Assembly: GCF_019654915.1 (NCBI RefSeq)
Contig: NZ_BPET01000011.1
Coordinates: forward strand, 1-64,000
Source of the DNA: Shewanella sp. MBTL60-007
GTDB lineage: Bacteria > Pseudomonadota > Gammaproteobacteria > Enterobacterales > Shewanellaceae
Direction of reading: 5' to 3'
DNA: 64,000 nucleotides
The notes under the pieces were generated by a model. The model ran no database searches and had not been told where the DNA came from. It was given only the letters and a program-made list of their open reading frames with translations. Made by a program: the position numbers and the translations under genes. Shown here piece by piece: positions 22,308 to 32,832 of the stretch. How positions within the stretch are numbered: the first letter of the stretch is position 1; each line of letters opens with the position of its first letter.

Positions 22308-24122
22308 ATGAGAGAGAACAAGAGTCCGACAATCTTAAACCATTACAGCGCATGGAAATATGTGCTGTTAGTAGTCACTATAACCATTATGCTACTCAGT
22401 GCATTACCCACATTCTTTGGTGAGGATGCTGCAGTGCAAATAAGCGATGAGGCGGGTCTTAAGGTTAACCCCCTGGAGCTACACCAGCTGTTGGTATCAC
22501 AAGGTATCAGCGTCAAGCGCATCGATCAGGCTAGCGGTCAAACCCTGATCGTGCTTGACGACAATTCACAACAGAGCAAGCTCAAGACCTTACTTGTAAG
22601 CCAAGTAGAAGATCCTGCTAAGTTAACCCTTACTCTTGCGCCAGCAGCACCTAACTGGCTATTGTCACTTGGTTTTTCCCCAATTAAATTGGGGCTGGAT
22701 CTGCGAGGTGGAGTGCAGTTTCTACTCGATGTTGAAATTGACCCCGTTTATAAGCTGCAGGCCAATACCTTTATCGAGTCTGTTAGACAATTTGTACGTG
22801 AACAGTCGCTATATGGCGTCACGATTCAGGAGCAGGTTGATGGTCATGTGAATATCAAAACAACAGACTTAACCCAAAGAGCGGCGGTAAGAGAGTTTAT
22901 TAAGTCTCAATATCCCAATTGGCAAATCACTAATTCTGGCGACCAATCTCTAAATGTTGGCTTGTCTGAAGCTGGAAAAATTAACATTCGCGATCTAACC
23001 GTGAAGCAAAACTTGCAGATTATGCGTAGCCGTATCGAGCAGCTTGGGATCAGTGAAGCTGTGGTTCAGCGTCAAGGAGAGCATCGTATTCGCATCGAAC
23101 TCCCTGGTGTACAAGATCCTGCAGCTGCTAAGTCGGTGATTGGTGCGACAGCCAGTTTAGCTTTTTATCAAGTGAAGCAGGCGGGGTCAGTCAATGCCAA
23201 GGTTCTTAAAGATGAGCAGGGGCAGCCAGTTTATGTCGCCAGACGCGCAGTACTAGGAGGTGAACATATCGTCGATGCCAGAGCGTCTCTTGGAGAGATG
23301 GGGCTACCAGAGGTGGTGATCCATTTAGACCGAGAGGGAGGTGCCATGATGTCAGACTTTTCTCGTGACAATATAGGTAAGCCAATGGCGACCTCATACA
23401 GCGAGTATAGCCGTGATGATAGAGGTAAGATAAGACAAACCACCGAGGTGATCAGCATTGCGACAATACAGTCACAACTGGGTGACCGCTTTAGTATTAC
23501 TGGCGTGGGAGAATACGCCGCCGCGCAGCAGTTAGCGCTCTTACTGCGCGCTGGTTCGATGACTGCGCCAGTGACTATCGTAGAGGAGCGTACTATCGGC
23601 CCGAGCCTTGGGGAGGAGAATATTACTAATGGCTTCTCAGCGTTGGCTTTAGGCATGGCGGTGACCTTATTGTTTATGGGGCTTTGGTACCGCCGTTTAG
23701 GCTGGATAGCAAACGTGGCGCTTGTGGCCAACATGATCCTTATTTTTGGCTTAATGGCATTAATCCCGGGCGCGGTATTAACTCTACCGGGCATTGCGGG
23801 TCTTGTGTTAACAGTCGGTATGGCTGTGGATACCAACGTACTAATTTTCGAGAGAATTAAAGATAAGCTAAAGGAGGACAGAAGTTTTGCTCATGCTATC
23901 GACAGAGGTTTCGATAGCGCTTTTTCAACCATTGTCGATGCCAACTTCACCACCATGATAACGGCTGTGGTGCTTTACGCAATTGGTAACGGACCCATTC
24001 AAGGCTTTGCGTTAACCCTAGGGTTAGGTCTACTCACCAGTATGTTTACCGGAATATTTGCATCCAGAGCATTAGTTAACTGGGCATATGGTCGTAACTT
24101 TAGTCGTAATGTGAAGGTGTGA
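22308..24122 (+). CDS. secD: Protein translocase subunit SecD (possible paralogue)
   Basis: 604 residues. With SecF it forms the proton-driven accessory of the SecYEG translocon. One N-terminal membrane segment, the periplasmic P1 domain (GLDLRGGVQFLLDVE at about residue 125-140), and a C-terminal block of five membrane segments with TVGMAVDTNVLIFERIKD are visible. It is followed at once by secF but not accompanied by yajC, unlike the canonical yajC-secDF operon. Shewanella genomes can carry a second SecDF pair, so this may be that pair; this is inference from context. Confidence 0.92.
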   Translation: MRENKSPTILNHYSAWKYVLLVVTITIMLLSALPTFFGEDAAVQISDEAGLKVNPLELHQLLVSQGISVKRIDQASGQTLIVLDDNSQQSKLKTLLVSQVEDPAKLTLTLAPAAPNWLLSLGFSPIKLGLDLRGGVQFLLDVEIDPVYKLQANTFIESVRQFVREQSLYGVTIQEQVDGHVNIKTTDLTQRAAVREFIKSQYPNWQITNSGDQSLNVGLSEAGKINIRDLTVKQNLQIMRSRIEQLGISEAVVQRQGEHRIRIELPGVQDPAAAKSVIGATASLAFYQVKQAGSVNAKVLKDEQGQPVYVARRAVLGGEHIVDARASLGEMGLPEVVIHLDREGGAMMSDFSRDNIGKPMATSYSEYSRDDRGKIRQTTEVISIATIQSQLGDRFSITGVGEYAAAQQLALLLRAGSMTAPVTIVEERTIGPSLGEENITNGFSALALGMAVTLLFMGLWYRRLGWIANVALVANMILIFGLMALIPGAVLTLPGIAGLVLTVGMAVDTNVLIFERIKDKLKEDRSFAHAIDRGFDSAFSTIVDANFTTMITAVVLYAIGNGPIQGFALTLGLGLLTSMFTGIFASRALVNWAYGRNFSRNVKV

Positions 24123-24123
24123 T

Positions 24124-25032
24124 ATGGAACTTAAGAACATGAGTAAATTAAGCAAGTTGACTAAGGCACGTTACCTCTCGAGTATCTTCTCTGTGCTTGT
24201 AATGCTTTCATCTATTGGCATTATTTTGGTTAATGGTTTTAATTGGGGCCTAGACTTTACTGGCGGAATTGTTACTGAAGTCAAACTTGATCCCAAGATC
24301 AAGGCTGAGCAAATTAGCAAGTTGTTGGCAAAAACATCTGAGCAGGAAGTCAGTGTTATTTCCGCGGGCGAACCTGGTCGTTGGATTTTGCGTTACGCCA
24401 AAGTAGACAATGCTGGGACGCAGGATATTAAAACGGTATTGGCGCCTTTGACTGACGATGTTCAAGTGCTCAACTCGAGTATCGTTGGGCCACAAATTGG
24501 TCAAGAACTCGCAGAACAGGGCGGCTTGGCGCTACTTGCTGCAATGCTATGTATTTTGGCTTACTTGAGCTTTCGGTTTGAGTGGCGCCTTGCCAGTGGC
24601 GCACTACTCGCCCTATTTCACGATGTCATCTTTGTGTTGGCCTTCTTCTCGTTAACTCAGATGGAGTTTAATTTAACGATTCTGGCTGCAGTATTGGCTA
24701 TTTTGGGTTACTCCTTGAATGACTCTATCGTGATTGCCGATAGGGTTCGAGAAGTTCTGATCGCCAAGCCTAAGATGGCGATTGATGAGATCTGTAGTAG
24801 TGCAGTGGAAGCAACTTTCTCGCGTACCATGGTTACCAGCGGTACAACCCTGTTTACCGTTGCAGCCTTATGGATTATGGGCGGCGCACCGTTGCAGGGG
24901 TTTTCCATTGCTATGTTTCTTGGCATCATGATTGGAACTATTTCGTCAGTTTCAGTAGGTACTTGCTTACCCGAATTCCTAAAGGTGAGTGCAGAGCATT
25001 ACATGGTTGAGCCTTTAAGCGAAACACCATAA
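24124..25032 (+). CDS. secF: Protein translocase subunit SecF (possible paralogue)
   Basis: 302 residues, starting one base after the secD stop, so translationally coupled. It has the SecF signature WGLDFTGGIVTEV after the first membrane segment, then a small periplasmic domain and five membrane segments with LNDSIVIADRVRE and RTMVTSGTTLFTV. It partners with the adjacent SecD in protein export. A Met five codons in (MSKLSK) is an alternative start. Confidence 0.93.
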   Translation: MELKNMSKLSKLTKARYLSSIFSVLVMLSSIGIILVNGFNWGLDFTGGIVTEVKLDPKIKAEQISKLLAKTSEQEVSVISAGEPGRWILRYAKVDNAGTQDIKTVLAPLTDDVQVLNSSIVGPQIGQELAEQGGLALLAAMLCILAYLSFRFEWRLASGALLALFHDVIFVLAFFSLTQMEFNLTILAAVLAILGYSLNDSIVIADRVREVLIAKPKMAIDEICSSAVEATFSRTMVTSGTTLFTVAALWIMGGAPLQGFSIAMFLGIMIGTISSVSVGTCLPEFLKVSAEHYMVEPLSETP

Positions 25033-25041
25033 AAGGCTCAT

Positions 25042-25080
25042 AAAAAAAGAGCCGCTGAATTAACAGCGGCTCTTTTTATT
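25042..25080. terminator. Bidirectional terminator between secF and yhbY
   Basis: A long perfect stem (AGAGCCGCTG with CAGCGGCTCT) is flanked by A-run and T-run, so it serves convergent secF and yhbY. Confidence 0.92.
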
Positions 25081-25116
25081 TATCTTGCAACGGCTTCTTA
25101 AAGAGGCCTTTGCTAA

Positions 25117-25416
25117 TTACTTTGCCTTAGGCACAGCAATTTTCATTTCTTCAGACTGACGGAACAGTACTAAGACGTGACCGATAAGCTGTACTTTTTC
25201 AGCTTGAGTTTCACGTACAATGGCATCTACGATAGCGTTTTTAAGCTCTCTGTCACCAGAGGCTACTTTCACTTTAATCAATTCATGATGAGAAAGTGCA
25301 TTATCAATTTCAGCCAGTACTCCTTCAGTCAGGCCGTTGCCACCAAGCATCACTACAGGCTTGAGACTGTGCGCTAAGCCTTTTAAGTGCTGTTTTTGTT
25401 TGGTTGTTAAGTTCAT
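25117..25416 (-). CDS. yhbY: CRM-domain RNA-binding protein YhbY
   Basis: 99 residues forming one CRM domain with the KPVVMLGGNGLTEGVLAEID motif. E. coli YhbY associates with pre-50S ribosomal subunits and acts in ribosome assembly. Located divergently from rlmE, the usual arrangement next to rlmE-ftsH. Confidence 0.94.
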   Translation of the reverse strand: MNLTTKQKQHLKGLAHSLKPVVMLGGNGLTEGVLAEIDNALSHHELIKVKVASGDRELKNAIVDAIVRETQAEKVQLIGHVLVLFRQSEEMKIAVPKAK

Positions 25417-25509
25417 TTATACCAACTTTATGCTGAGTTACTGTTGAAAACCCGCTATTCTACCCTTATATAGTCTTTGTGTAACTCTCAATTTTGTTGC
25501 GGATTTTAA

Positions 25510-26139
25510 ATGTCAGGAAAAAAACGAACAGCCAGTTCATCTCGCTGGATGCAGGAACATTTCGACGATCACTATGTCAAACTGTCGCAAAAGCGCGGTT
25601 TAAGGTCGCGTGCGGCCTTTAAGATTGAAGAGATCCAGGAAAAAGATAAACTCATTCGTCCGGGAATGACGGTTGTTGATTTAGGTGCCGCACCGGGTGG
25701 CTGGTCCCAAATTGCCGTTAAATTGGCTGGAGACAGTGGTAAAGTTATTGCTTGTGATATCTTACCTATGGACCCGATTGTTGGTGTTGACTTCCTACAG
25801 GGTGATTTCCGTGAAGAGAAAGTGCTAGATGCATTGCTCACGCGTGTAGGCGATGCCAAGGTTGATGTTGTATTATCCGATATGGCACCAAACATGAGTG
25901 GTTCAGGTGGGGTCGATCAGCCTCGCGCTATGTATTTAGTAGAGCTTGCGTTAGATATGTGTCATCAAGTGTTGGCACCTAATGGTAGCTTTGCTGTTAA
26001 AGTCTTTCAGGGGGAGGGCTTTGATGAATATATGAAAGCGGTTAAAGAGGCGTTTAAAACCGTTAAAACACGTAAGCCAGATTCTTCGAGACCACGTTCT
26101 CGTGAAGTCTATCTTGTGGCGACAGGTTACAAGTTATAG
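25510..26139 (+). CDS. rlmE: 23S rRNA 2'-O-ribose U2552 methyltransferase
   Basis: 209 residues (RrmJ/FtsJ). It methylates U2552 in the A-loop of 23S rRNA with S-adenosylmethionine. Visible are the SAM motif [11 protein letters not shown], the catalytic Asp in [11 protein letters not shown] and the Lys in [10 protein letters not shown]. It is heat-shock induced in E. coli and cotranscribed with ftsH there; the 60-base gap here allows the same. Confidence 0.96.
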   Translation: MSGKKRTASSSRWMQEHFDDHYVKLSQKRGLRSRAAFKIEEIQEKDKLIRPGMTVVDLGAAPGGWSQIAVKLAGDSGKVIACDILPMDPIVGVDFLQGDFREEKVLDALLTRVGDAKVDVVLSDMAPNMSGSGGVDQPRAMYLVELALDMCHQVLAPNGSFAVKVFQGEGFDEYMKAVKEAFKTVKTRKPDSSRPRSREVYLVATGYKL

Positions 26140-26199
26140 TAATCTATCGTAAGTACTCTAACATTAGTTTTCGAAAGACTTTAAAAGAGGTCGAGTAAT

Positions 26200-28152
26200 T
26201 TGAGTGACATGGCAAAAAATTTAATTCTCTGGGTTGTCATCGCCGTTGTGTTGATGTCAGTTTTTCAGGGCTATTCCCCCTCTTCTTCTACCAAGCAGAA
26301 GATGGATTATTCAACCTTTTTAGACGATGTTCGCTCTGGACAGATTAGTACTGTCGAAGTGAAAAGCGATCAGCGTACCATTGAAGGAACAACGACTACA
26401 GGCGAGAAGTTTGTCACAATCATGCCGATGCCAGATCTTGATTTAATCAACGATCTAGACCGTAAAGGCATCATGATGAAAGGACAAGAGGCTGAGGAGT
26501 CTGGTTTCTTAACCCAGATCTTTATCTCTTGGTTCCCGATGCTACTGCTTATCGGTGTATGGATTTTCTTTATGCGCCAGATGCAAGGCGGGGGCGGTAA
26601 AGGCGCAATGTCATTTGGTAAGAGTAAAGCCAAGTTGATGAGCGAAGATCAGATCAAGACGACTTTTGGTGACGTTGCTGGTTGTGACGAAGCGAAAGAA
26701 GACGTTAAAGAGCTGGTTGATTACCTAAAAGAGCCGACTAAATTCCAGAAGCTGGGTGGCCGTATTCCAACAGGTGTACTACTTGTTGGCCCACCAGGTA
26801 CGGGTAAAACTTTGCTTGCTAAGGCGATTGCCGGTGAAGCTAAGGTACCTTTCTTTACTATTTCTGGTTCGGATTTCGTAGAGATGTTCGTCGGTGTTGG
26901 TGCATCTCGTGTGCGTGACATGTTCGAGCAAGCGAAGAAATCTGCGCCTTGTATCATCTTTATCGATGAGATCGATGCCGTAGGTCGCCAGCGTGGTGCC
27001 GGTGTGGGTGGTGGTCACGATGAGCGTGAACAAACACTTAACCAGATGCTAGTTGAGATGGATGGTTTCGAAGGTAACGAAGGTATTATCGTTATCGCTG
27101 CGACTAACCGTCCAGACGTACTTGATGCTGCACTGTTACGTCCAGGCCGTTTCGACCGTCAAGTGGTTGTAGGCTTGCCTGATGTGCGTGGTCGTGAGCA
27201 AATTCTTAAAGTTCATATGCGCAAAGTGCCTTTGGCAGATGGCGTTAAGGCAAGTGTCATCGCCCGTGGTACTCCAGGTTTCTCTGGTGCTGACCTTGCG
27301 AACCTTGTTAACGAAGCGGCGTTATTCGCGGCTCGTAACAGCCGTCGTGTTGTTGGTATGGAAGAGTTCGAAAGTGCAAAAGACAAGATCATGATGGGCG
27401 CAGAGCGTCGTACCATGGTGATGTCGGAAGAAGAGAAAGAGATGACCGCTTACCATGAAGCTGGTCATGCTATCGTCGGTTGTTTGGTGCCTGAGCACGA
27501 TCCTGTGCATAAGGTAACGATTATTCCACGTGGTCGCGCACTTGGTGTGACCTTCTTCCTGCCAGAAGCTGATGCTATCAGTCAGAGTCGTCGTAAGCTC
27601 GAGAGTCAAATCTCAGTTGCCTACGGTGGACGTATCGCAGAAGATTTGATTTACGGTAGCGAGAAAGTATCTACTGGTGCGTCACAAGACATTAAGTATG
27701 CCACTTCTATCGCACGTAACATGGTGACCCAGTGGGGCTTCTCTGAGAAGCTGGGTCCTGTACTTTACGCGGAAGATGAAAATGAAGTGTTCTTAGGTCG
27801 TAGCATGGGCAAATCTCAGCATATGTCTGATGATACAGCTCGCGTTATCGATGCAGAAGTGAAGATGCTTATCGATGCCAACTACGGCAGAGCCCATACT
27901 TTCCTAACTGAAAATATGGACATTCTTCATGCAATGAAAGATGCCTTGATGAAGTACGAGACTATTGACTCTGAGCAGATCGAAGACTTGATGGCTCGTC
28001 GTGAAGTGCGTATGCCTGCTGAATGGCAAAAGGATCAGCAGTCTAACGACAGTGACAGCAATAACACTTCATCTGAGAAGAAAGAAGAGATCAAGGAAAC
28101 TAAAGAAGAGAAGCCAGATGTCAGTGATGCTGACGAATCTCCAGCTAAGTAA
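26200..28152 (+). CDS. ftsH: ATP-dependent zinc metalloprotease FtsH
   Basis: 650 residues. It is a membrane-bound AAA+ protease that degrades misassembled membrane proteins and regulators such as sigma-32 and LpxC. Two N-terminal membrane segments flank a periplasmic domain. Walker A is GPPGTGKT (197-204), followed by Walker B FIDEIDA and the zinc motif HEAGH (419-423). The C-terminal tail is Ser/Asp/Glu/Lys-rich. The TTG at 26200 has AGAGG 9 bases upstream; an ATG three codons in (26209, MAKNLIL) is an equal alternative. Confidence 0.97.
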   Translation: MSDMAKNLILWVVIAVVLMSVFQGYSPSSSTKQKMDYSTFLDDVRSGQISTVEVKSDQRTIEGTTTTGEKFVTIMPMPDLDLINDLDRKGIMMKGQEAEESGFLTQIFISWFPMLLLIGVWIFFMRQMQGGGGKGAMSFGKSKAKLMSEDQIKTTFGDVAGCDEAKEDVKELVDYLKEPTKFQKLGGRIPTGVLLVGPPGTGKTLLAKAIAGEAKVPFFTISGSDFVEMFVGVGASRVRDMFEQAKKSAPCIIFIDEIDAVGRQRGAGVGGGHDEREQTLNQMLVEMDGFEGNEGIIVIAATNRPDVLDAALLRPGRFDRQVVVGLPDVRGREQILKVHMRKVPLADGVKASVIARGTPGFSGADLANLVNEAALFAARNSRRVVGMEEFESAKDKIMMGAERRTMVMSEEEKEMTAYHEAGHAIVGCLVPEHDPVHKVTIIPRGRALGVTFFLPEADAISQSRRKLESQISVAYGGRIAEDLIYGSEKVSTGASQDIKYATSIARNMVTQWGFSEKLGPVLYAEDENEVFLGRSMGKSQHMSDDTARVIDAEVKMLIDANYGRAHTFLTENMDILHAMKDALMKYETIDSEQIEDLMARREVRMPAEWQKDQQSNDSDSNNTSSEKKEEIKETKEEKPDVSDADESPAK

Positions 28153-28169
28153 TCTTTAGTTTGATAAAG

Positions 28170-28192
28170 AAAACCCCGTCTAGGGGTTTTCT
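28170..28192 (+). terminator. Intrinsic terminator of ftsH
   Basis: An AAAACCCC/GGGGTTTT stem with T-rich tail lies 20 bases before folP. Confidence 0.8.
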
Positions 28193-28210
28193 TGTTTACG
28201 GAGCTTTATT

Positions 28211-29053
28211 TTGTCTATATTAACCAGCGGTCAAAACCTGCTTGATTTGAGTTCTCCTGTCGTGATGGGGATCTTAAATGTTACGCCTGATTCCTTCTCT
28301 GATGGTGGCGAATATTCATCATTTGAAACAGCCTGCAAGCAAGCCGATTTAATGGTGGCCCAGGGCGCAAAAATCATCGATATCGGTGGTGAGTCTACCC
28401 GTCCAGGTGCGAAAGATGTGTCGGTTGATGATGAATTAGCACGTGTGTTGCCTCTAATTGAATATGTTAGCCGTAATCATGATGTGTGGATCTCTATCGA
28501 CACCAGTAAAGCCGATGTCATGTTGGCAGCGGTTAGAGCCGGCGCTCATTTGATTAATGATGTAAGAGCCTTGCAAGAGCCTGAAGCATTAGAAACCGCC
28601 GCAAAGCTCAATGTGCCAGTATGTTTGATGCATATGCAGGGGCAGCCAAGAACCATGCAGGATGCGCCATATTATGATGATGTGGTAAGTGATGTCAGTG
28701 CGTTTTTCAGTGAACGAATCGATGCCTGTATTGCTGCAGGAATAAAGCGAGAGCATATTGTGCTAGACCCTGGATTTGGGTTTGGTAAGTCATTAGCTCA
28801 TAATTATGAATTACTCAATCGGATGGCTGAGTTCTCCACGTTCAATTTACCAGTGCTTGCGGGATTATCCCGTAAGAGCATGTTCGGTCAATTACTTGGA
28901 CGTGAGGTATCACAAAGATTAAGTGCCACACTTGCTGGTAATATGCTGGCAATACAAGCGGGTGCTCAGATAGTGCGGGTTCATGACGTACAAGAGACCT
29001 GTGACATGATAGCGGTGTTAGACGCTGCCAAAAATTTTAAAACTTTAGCTTAG
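28211..29053 (+). CDS. folP: Dihydropteroate synthase
   Basis: 280 residues from a TTG start preceded by GGAG at 7 bases. It condenses p-aminobenzoate with 6-hydroxymethyl-dihydropterin diphosphate, the sulfonamide-sensitive folate step. Signatures are GILNVTPDSFSDGG, IDIGGESTRPGA, DPGFGFGKS and GLSRKSM. It lies between ftsH and glmM, the typical gammaproteobacterial order. Confidence 0.96.
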   Translation: MSILTSGQNLLDLSSPVVMGILNVTPDSFSDGGEYSSFETACKQADLMVAQGAKIIDIGGESTRPGAKDVSVDDELARVLPLIEYVSRNHDVWISIDTSKADVMLAAVRAGAHLINDVRALQEPEALETAAKLNVPVCLMHMQGQPRTMQDAPYYDDVVSDVSAFFSERIDACIAAGIKREHIVLDPGFGFGKSLAHNYELLNRMAEFSTFNLPVLAGLSRKSMFGQLLGREVSQRLSATLAGNMLAIQAGAQIVRVHDVQETCDMIAVLDAAKNFKTLA

Positions 29054-29151
29054 CACAGGGCTTTACAGACCAGCCGTTCAGCTAGGGTTAGTATTTTTTA
29101 CGGTAGAATCAATGGATTTAGATCTACCTGATTATTGAGTTTGGAGTTCAA

Positions 29152-30489
29152 GTGAAGCAAAGACAATTTTTCGGAACAGACGGTATTCGTGGCAAGGTAG
29201 GGGCAGGTAAGATGACCCCGGAGCTTGCGCTTAAGCTTGGTTGGGCAGCAGGTCGTGTGTTATCTCGTGCTGGTACCCAGAAGGTGATCATAGGCAAAGA
29301 TACCCGGATCTCGGGTTACCTGTTTGAGTCTGCACTAGAAGCTGGCCTTTCTGCTGCGGGCCTCGATGTGATGCTGATTGGTCCTATGCCAACGCCTGCT
29401 GTAGCATACTTAACACGTACATTCCGTGCCGAGGCGGGGATCGTGATCAGTGCTTCCCATAATCCCTATTATGATAACGGCATTAAGTTTTTCGCTAATG
29501 ACGGTAGCAAGCTCGATGATGACGTCGAACTTGAGATTGAAGCGGAACTCGAAAAGACGTTAACTTGCGTAGAGTCGCACTTGCTAGGTAAAGTTGCCCG
29601 TATCGATGACGCCGCTGGTCGTTATATTGAATACTGTAAGAGCCACTTTCCAGCTGAGCAGACCCTTAGCGGACTAAAGATTGTGGTTGACTGTGCCCAC
29701 GGCGCAACATATCACATCGCTCCAAGTGTATTTAAAGAGCTAGGCGCCGAAGTCATTGCGATTGGTGATAAGCCAAATGGATTGAACATCAACGATAAAG
29801 TTGGTGCGACATCTATGGGGCAGATCTGTGAAACGGTATTGGCTGAAAATGCCGATTTAGGTATTGCGCTCGATGGCGATGGTGACCGTATCATGATGGT
29901 TAACCGTCATGGCCGAGTCATCGATGGCGATGAAATCCTGTATATTCTTGCTTGCGATGCACAAAAGCGTGGTGTGCTTCGCGGTGGTGTGGTTGGCACC
30001 TTGATGTCTAACCTAGGTCTAGATCTTGCACTGCAAGCACTTGATATTCCATTTGTTCGCTCGAAAGTTGGCGACCGTTACGTGATGGAGTTACTCAAAG
30101 AGCATGATTGGCGTATCGGCGGTGAAAACTCAGGTCATATCTTGAATTTAGATCATGGTACGACTGGCGATGGTATTGTCGCGGGGATCTTGGTGTTGGC
30201 TGCTATGCAGCGCCAAAATGCCACCCTTGAAGAGTTAACTGCGGATATTAAAATGTTGCCGCAAGTGTTAGTTAATGTTCGCTTCGAAGGCGACAGCGAT
30301 CCGTTAGCTTCTGAAGTCGTTCTCGCTGCGCAAGCTGAAGTAGAGCAAAAGCTAGGCGCGCGTGGTCGAGTATTGCTGCGTAAGTCGGGTACTGAACCAC
30401 TACTGCGAGTGATGGTTGAAGGTGATGACCAAGTTGCAGTAACTGAATATGCTAATTATATTGCCGATGCAGTACGCAATTTAGTTTAG
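29152..30489 (+). CDS. glmM: Phosphoglucosamine mutase
   Basis: 445 residues from a GTG start with GGAG at 5 bases. It converts glucosamine-6-P to glucosamine-1-P for peptidoglycan and LPS precursors. The phosphoserine loop is ISASHNP (Ser102), the metal loop DGDGDR, and the C-terminal phosphate-binding loop [12 protein letters not shown]. Confidence 0.97.
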   Translation: MKQRQFFGTDGIRGKVGAGKMTPELALKLGWAAGRVLSRAGTQKVIIGKDTRISGYLFESALEAGLSAAGLDVMLIGPMPTPAVAYLTRTFRAEAGIVISASHNPYYDNGIKFFANDGSKLDDDVELEIEAELEKTLTCVESHLLGKVARIDDAAGRYIEYCKSHFPAEQTLSGLKIVVDCAHGATYHIAPSVFKELGAEVIAIGDKPNGLNINDKVGATSMGQICETVLAENADLGIALDGDGDRIMMVNRHGRVIDGDEILYILACDAQKRGVLRGGVVGTLMSNLGLDLALQALDIPFVRSKVGDRYVMELLKEHDWRIGGENSGHILNLDHGTTGDGIVAGILVLAAMQRQNATLEELTADIKMLPQVLVNVRFEGDSDPLASEVVLAAQAEVEQKLGARGRVLLRKSGTEPLLRVMVEGDDQVAVTEYANYIADAVRNLV

Positions 30490-30687
30490 TAATTAATGGA
30501 TTAACAACGGTGTTGAAGCTATGTCGCGATTAAATATTCTGCAAATTGATGTTTAATCGTGTCATTGGGATAGTGGTCGCGTAAAAAGTGCGCGTTCTCG
30601 CCAAGATTATGAAAAAATAACGCCTTTAGGTATTGTAAGTTCATAAGTGGTTCGCTATTATTCACGCCGCTTTCAAAGGAGACAGTA

Positions 30688-31470
30688 ATGGCACTTAGAC
30701 GTCCCATGGTTGCTGGTAATTGGAAAATGAACGGCAGTGCGCAATTGGCGCAAGAGCTATTCAAAAAGTTCGCTACCAAGCTCCAAGATGATTCAGTGGA
30801 AGTGGTCTTGTGTCCACCTTCTATTTACTTAGAGAGTGTTCGACAGCTACTAGATGAAAATAAAGAGACCTTAAATGGTTGCTTAGTCAGAATGGGAACT
30901 CAGAACCTTAGTCAACATGACTTCGGTGCCTATACTGGTGAAATATCTGGTCAGATGTTAAAGGATTCAGGATGTCGATATGTTATTATCGGGCATTCAG
31001 AACGTCGCCGTATGTACGGAGAGACGAGTAATATTGTAGCAGAGAAATTTGCTGCCGCTCAGAAGCATGGTTTGACCCCAATATTATGTGTTGGTGAGTC
31101 GGGTCCAGCTCGTGAAGCAAGACGCACTTTTGAAGTGATTGCTGAAGAGTTAGATGTGGTCATCGAAAAGAATGGCACCATGGCTTTTGACAACGCGATT
31201 ATCGCCTACGAGCCGTTATGGGCAGTGGGAACAGGTAAGAGCGCTACGCCAGAGCAGGCTCAAGAAGTTCATGCGTTTATTCGCAAACGCCTCTCTGAAG
31301 TATCTCCATTTATCGGAGAAAATATCAGGATTTTGTACGGTGGTAGCGTAACACCGAGTAATGCAGCAGACTTGTTTGCTCAACCTGATGTAGACGGTGG
31401 TTTGATTGGCGGTGTAAGCCTTAATGCTACCGAATTTCTCAGTTTATGTACGATAGCGATGAGCGCATAA
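30688..31470 (+). CDS. tpiA: Triosephosphate isomerase
   Basis: 260 residues, a glycolytic TIM barrel. The catalytic residues are visible: Lys13 (GNWKMN), His103 (IIGHSERR) and Glu175 ([11 protein letters not shown]). Start supported by AAAGGAGA. The gene is followed two bases later by secG, so the two are cotranscribed. The 198-base upstream gap contains no other gene. Confidence 0.97.
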   Translation: MALRRPMVAGNWKMNGSAQLAQELFKKFATKLQDDSVEVVLCPPSIYLESVRQLLDENKETLNGCLVRMGTQNLSQHDFGAYTGEISGQMLKDSGCRYVIIGHSERRRMYGETSNIVAEKFAAAQKHGLTPILCVGESGPAREARRTFEVIAEELDVVIEKNGTMAFDNAIIAYEPLWAVGTGKSATPEQAQEVHAFIRKRLSEVSPFIGENIRILYGGSVTPSNAADLFAQPDVDGGLIGGVSLNATEFLSLCTIAMSA

Positions 31471-31471
31471 T

Positions 31472-31807
31472 ATGTATGAAGTTCTAATGGTTGTTTACTT
31501 GTTGGTTGCGATTGGTCTAGTTGGCCTGATCTTAATCCAGCAAGGTAAAGGTGCTGACATGGGGGCCTCTTTCGGCGCCGGTGCTTCAGGTACTCTGTTC
31601 GGTTCATCTGGTTCTGGTAACTTTTTGACTCGTTCAACTGCGATTCTAGCAGTAGCGTTTTTTGCACTAAGCCTTACTATCGGTAACCTAAGTGCGAATC
31701 ACTCTAAAGCTGAAGGTGCATGGGACGATTTAGGAAGCGATGCAGCTCAAGTTGTAGAACAAGTTCAGCAAGAAGCTGAAAAGTCAGAAGACAAAATCCC
31801 TGACTAA
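31472..31807 (+). CDS. secG: Protein translocase subunit SecG
   Basis: 111 residues with two membrane segments (residues 2-20 and 51-70). Between them is the conserved [18 protein letters not shown] loop, and an acidic tail follows. It is a component of SecYEG that aids translocation. Confidence 0.95.
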   Translation: MYEVLMVVYLLVAIGLVGLILIQQGKGADMGASFGAGASGTLFGSSGSGNFLTRSTAILAVAFFALSLTIGNLSANHSKAEGAWDDLGSDAAQVVEQVQQEAEKSEDKIPD

Positions 31808-31921
31808 CTCATAAGGAAACTTATGATGGTATCAATCGACAACGATTGATACCGACTGTAAAACTGCTATTAACCTCTTATACGTAGCAGTTAATTAAAT
31901 ACAGTCAAACCACGGTTTTAT

Positions 31922-32007
31922 GCGGATGTGGTGGAATTGGTAGACACGCCATCTTGAGGGGGTGGTGAGCTATGCTCGTGAGGGTTCAAGTCCCTCCATC
32001 CGCACCA
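31922..32007 (+). tRNA. tRNA-Leu (anticodon GAG)
   Basis: An 86-base class II tRNA: acceptor stem GCGGATG/CATCCGC, D-loop GGAATTGGTAGACA, anticodon stem-loop CCATC-TTGAGGG-GGTGG with GAG, variable arm, and T-arm GGGTTCAAGTCCC. The CCA is encoded. Confidence 0.95.
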
Positions 32008-32110
32008 AATCCCTGGTTTCGTTAATGACGAAATCGAGGATAATAAAGAGGCTAAAGAGCCCTTTATTATTGCAAGTGACGAGGTTTCTCAATATACTTG
32101 CACAAGTTGT

Positions 32111-32187
<77 letters not shown>

Positions 32188-32241
32188 GCTTCCCAGTAAA
32201 GAAATTTATTTCTATACTGTTACAGGTTCTGGATATATCAA

Positions 32242-32263
32242 CCTCGTCATTACGGGGTTTTTT
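32242..32263 (+). terminator. Intrinsic terminator after tRNA-fMet
   Basis: A CCTCGT/ACGGGG stem (one G-U) with four-base loop is followed by six T. Confidence 0.75.
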
Positions 32264-32307
32264 GTTATCTGGAACTTATAAAACTGTCACCGAGTGTGAC
32301 GTGTACT

Positions 32308-32328
32308 GGGGCTATTAGGCCCTTTTTT
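32308..32328 (+). terminator. Attenuator-like hairpin before rimP
   Basis: A GGGC/GCCC stem is followed by six T, 20 bases before the rimP start. With the terminator at 32242 it makes a double barrier between the tRNA and the nusA operon, where NusA autoregulation acts in E. coli. Confidence 0.6.
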
Positions 32329-32349
32329 GTTTTTCTGGGGGTGTTAACC

Positions 32350-32805
32350 TTGGCTACATTAGAACGCAAACTGGTAGAGATGCTCAAAGCGCCAGTTGAA
32401 GCATTAGGGCATCAGCTTTGGGGTTTGGAATATATTCAAGCAGGCAAGCATTCTATCTTGCGTTTATATATAGACAATGAAAAAGGCATCTTCATCGAAG
32501 ATTGTGCTGAAACCAGCCGCCAAGTTAGTGCTGTTATGGATGTTGAAGATCCAATCTCCACAGAATACACATTAGAAGTTTCTTCTCCAGGTGTAGATAG
32601 ACCTCTGTTTACTGCTGAGCAGTACAAGGCCTACATCGGGGAGACCGTAAAAGTACAATTAACGATGCCAGTAGCTGGCAGTCGTAATTTAAAAGGCACC
32701 GTTACTGGCGTTGATGGGCAAATGCTTAATCTGTCGGTAGATGGGAACGAACTGATCGTTGCTTTGGATAATATCCGTAAAGGCAACTTAATCGCTAAGT
32801 TTTGA
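32350..32805 (+). CDS. rimP: Ribosome maturation factor RimP
   Basis: 151 residues from the TTG at 32350 (then [11 protein letters not shown]), preceded by GGGGG at 8 bases. The longer frame from 32296 would begin inside the attenuator hairpin. RimP binds immature 30S subunits. The N-terminal DUF150 domain and C-terminal Sm-like domain ([13 protein letters not shown]) are visible. First gene of the rimP-nusA-infB-rbfA-truB-rpsO-pnp cluster. Confidence 0.94.
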   Translation: MATLERKLVEMLKAPVEALGHQLWGLEYIQAGKHSILRLYIDNEKGIFIEDCAETSRQVSAVMDVEDPISTEYTLEVSSPGVDRPLFTAEQYKAYIGETVKVQLTMPVAGSRNLKGTVTGVDGQMLNLSVDGNELIVALDNIRKGNLIAKF

Positions 32806-32832
32806 TGAATTCAAGGTGAACGAGGCAAGACA

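Noticed and set aside
23231..23836. 201-residue minus-strand ORF inside secD
   Set aside because: Shadow of a well-supported gene, with Ser/Pro/Arg-rich composition typical of antisense frames.
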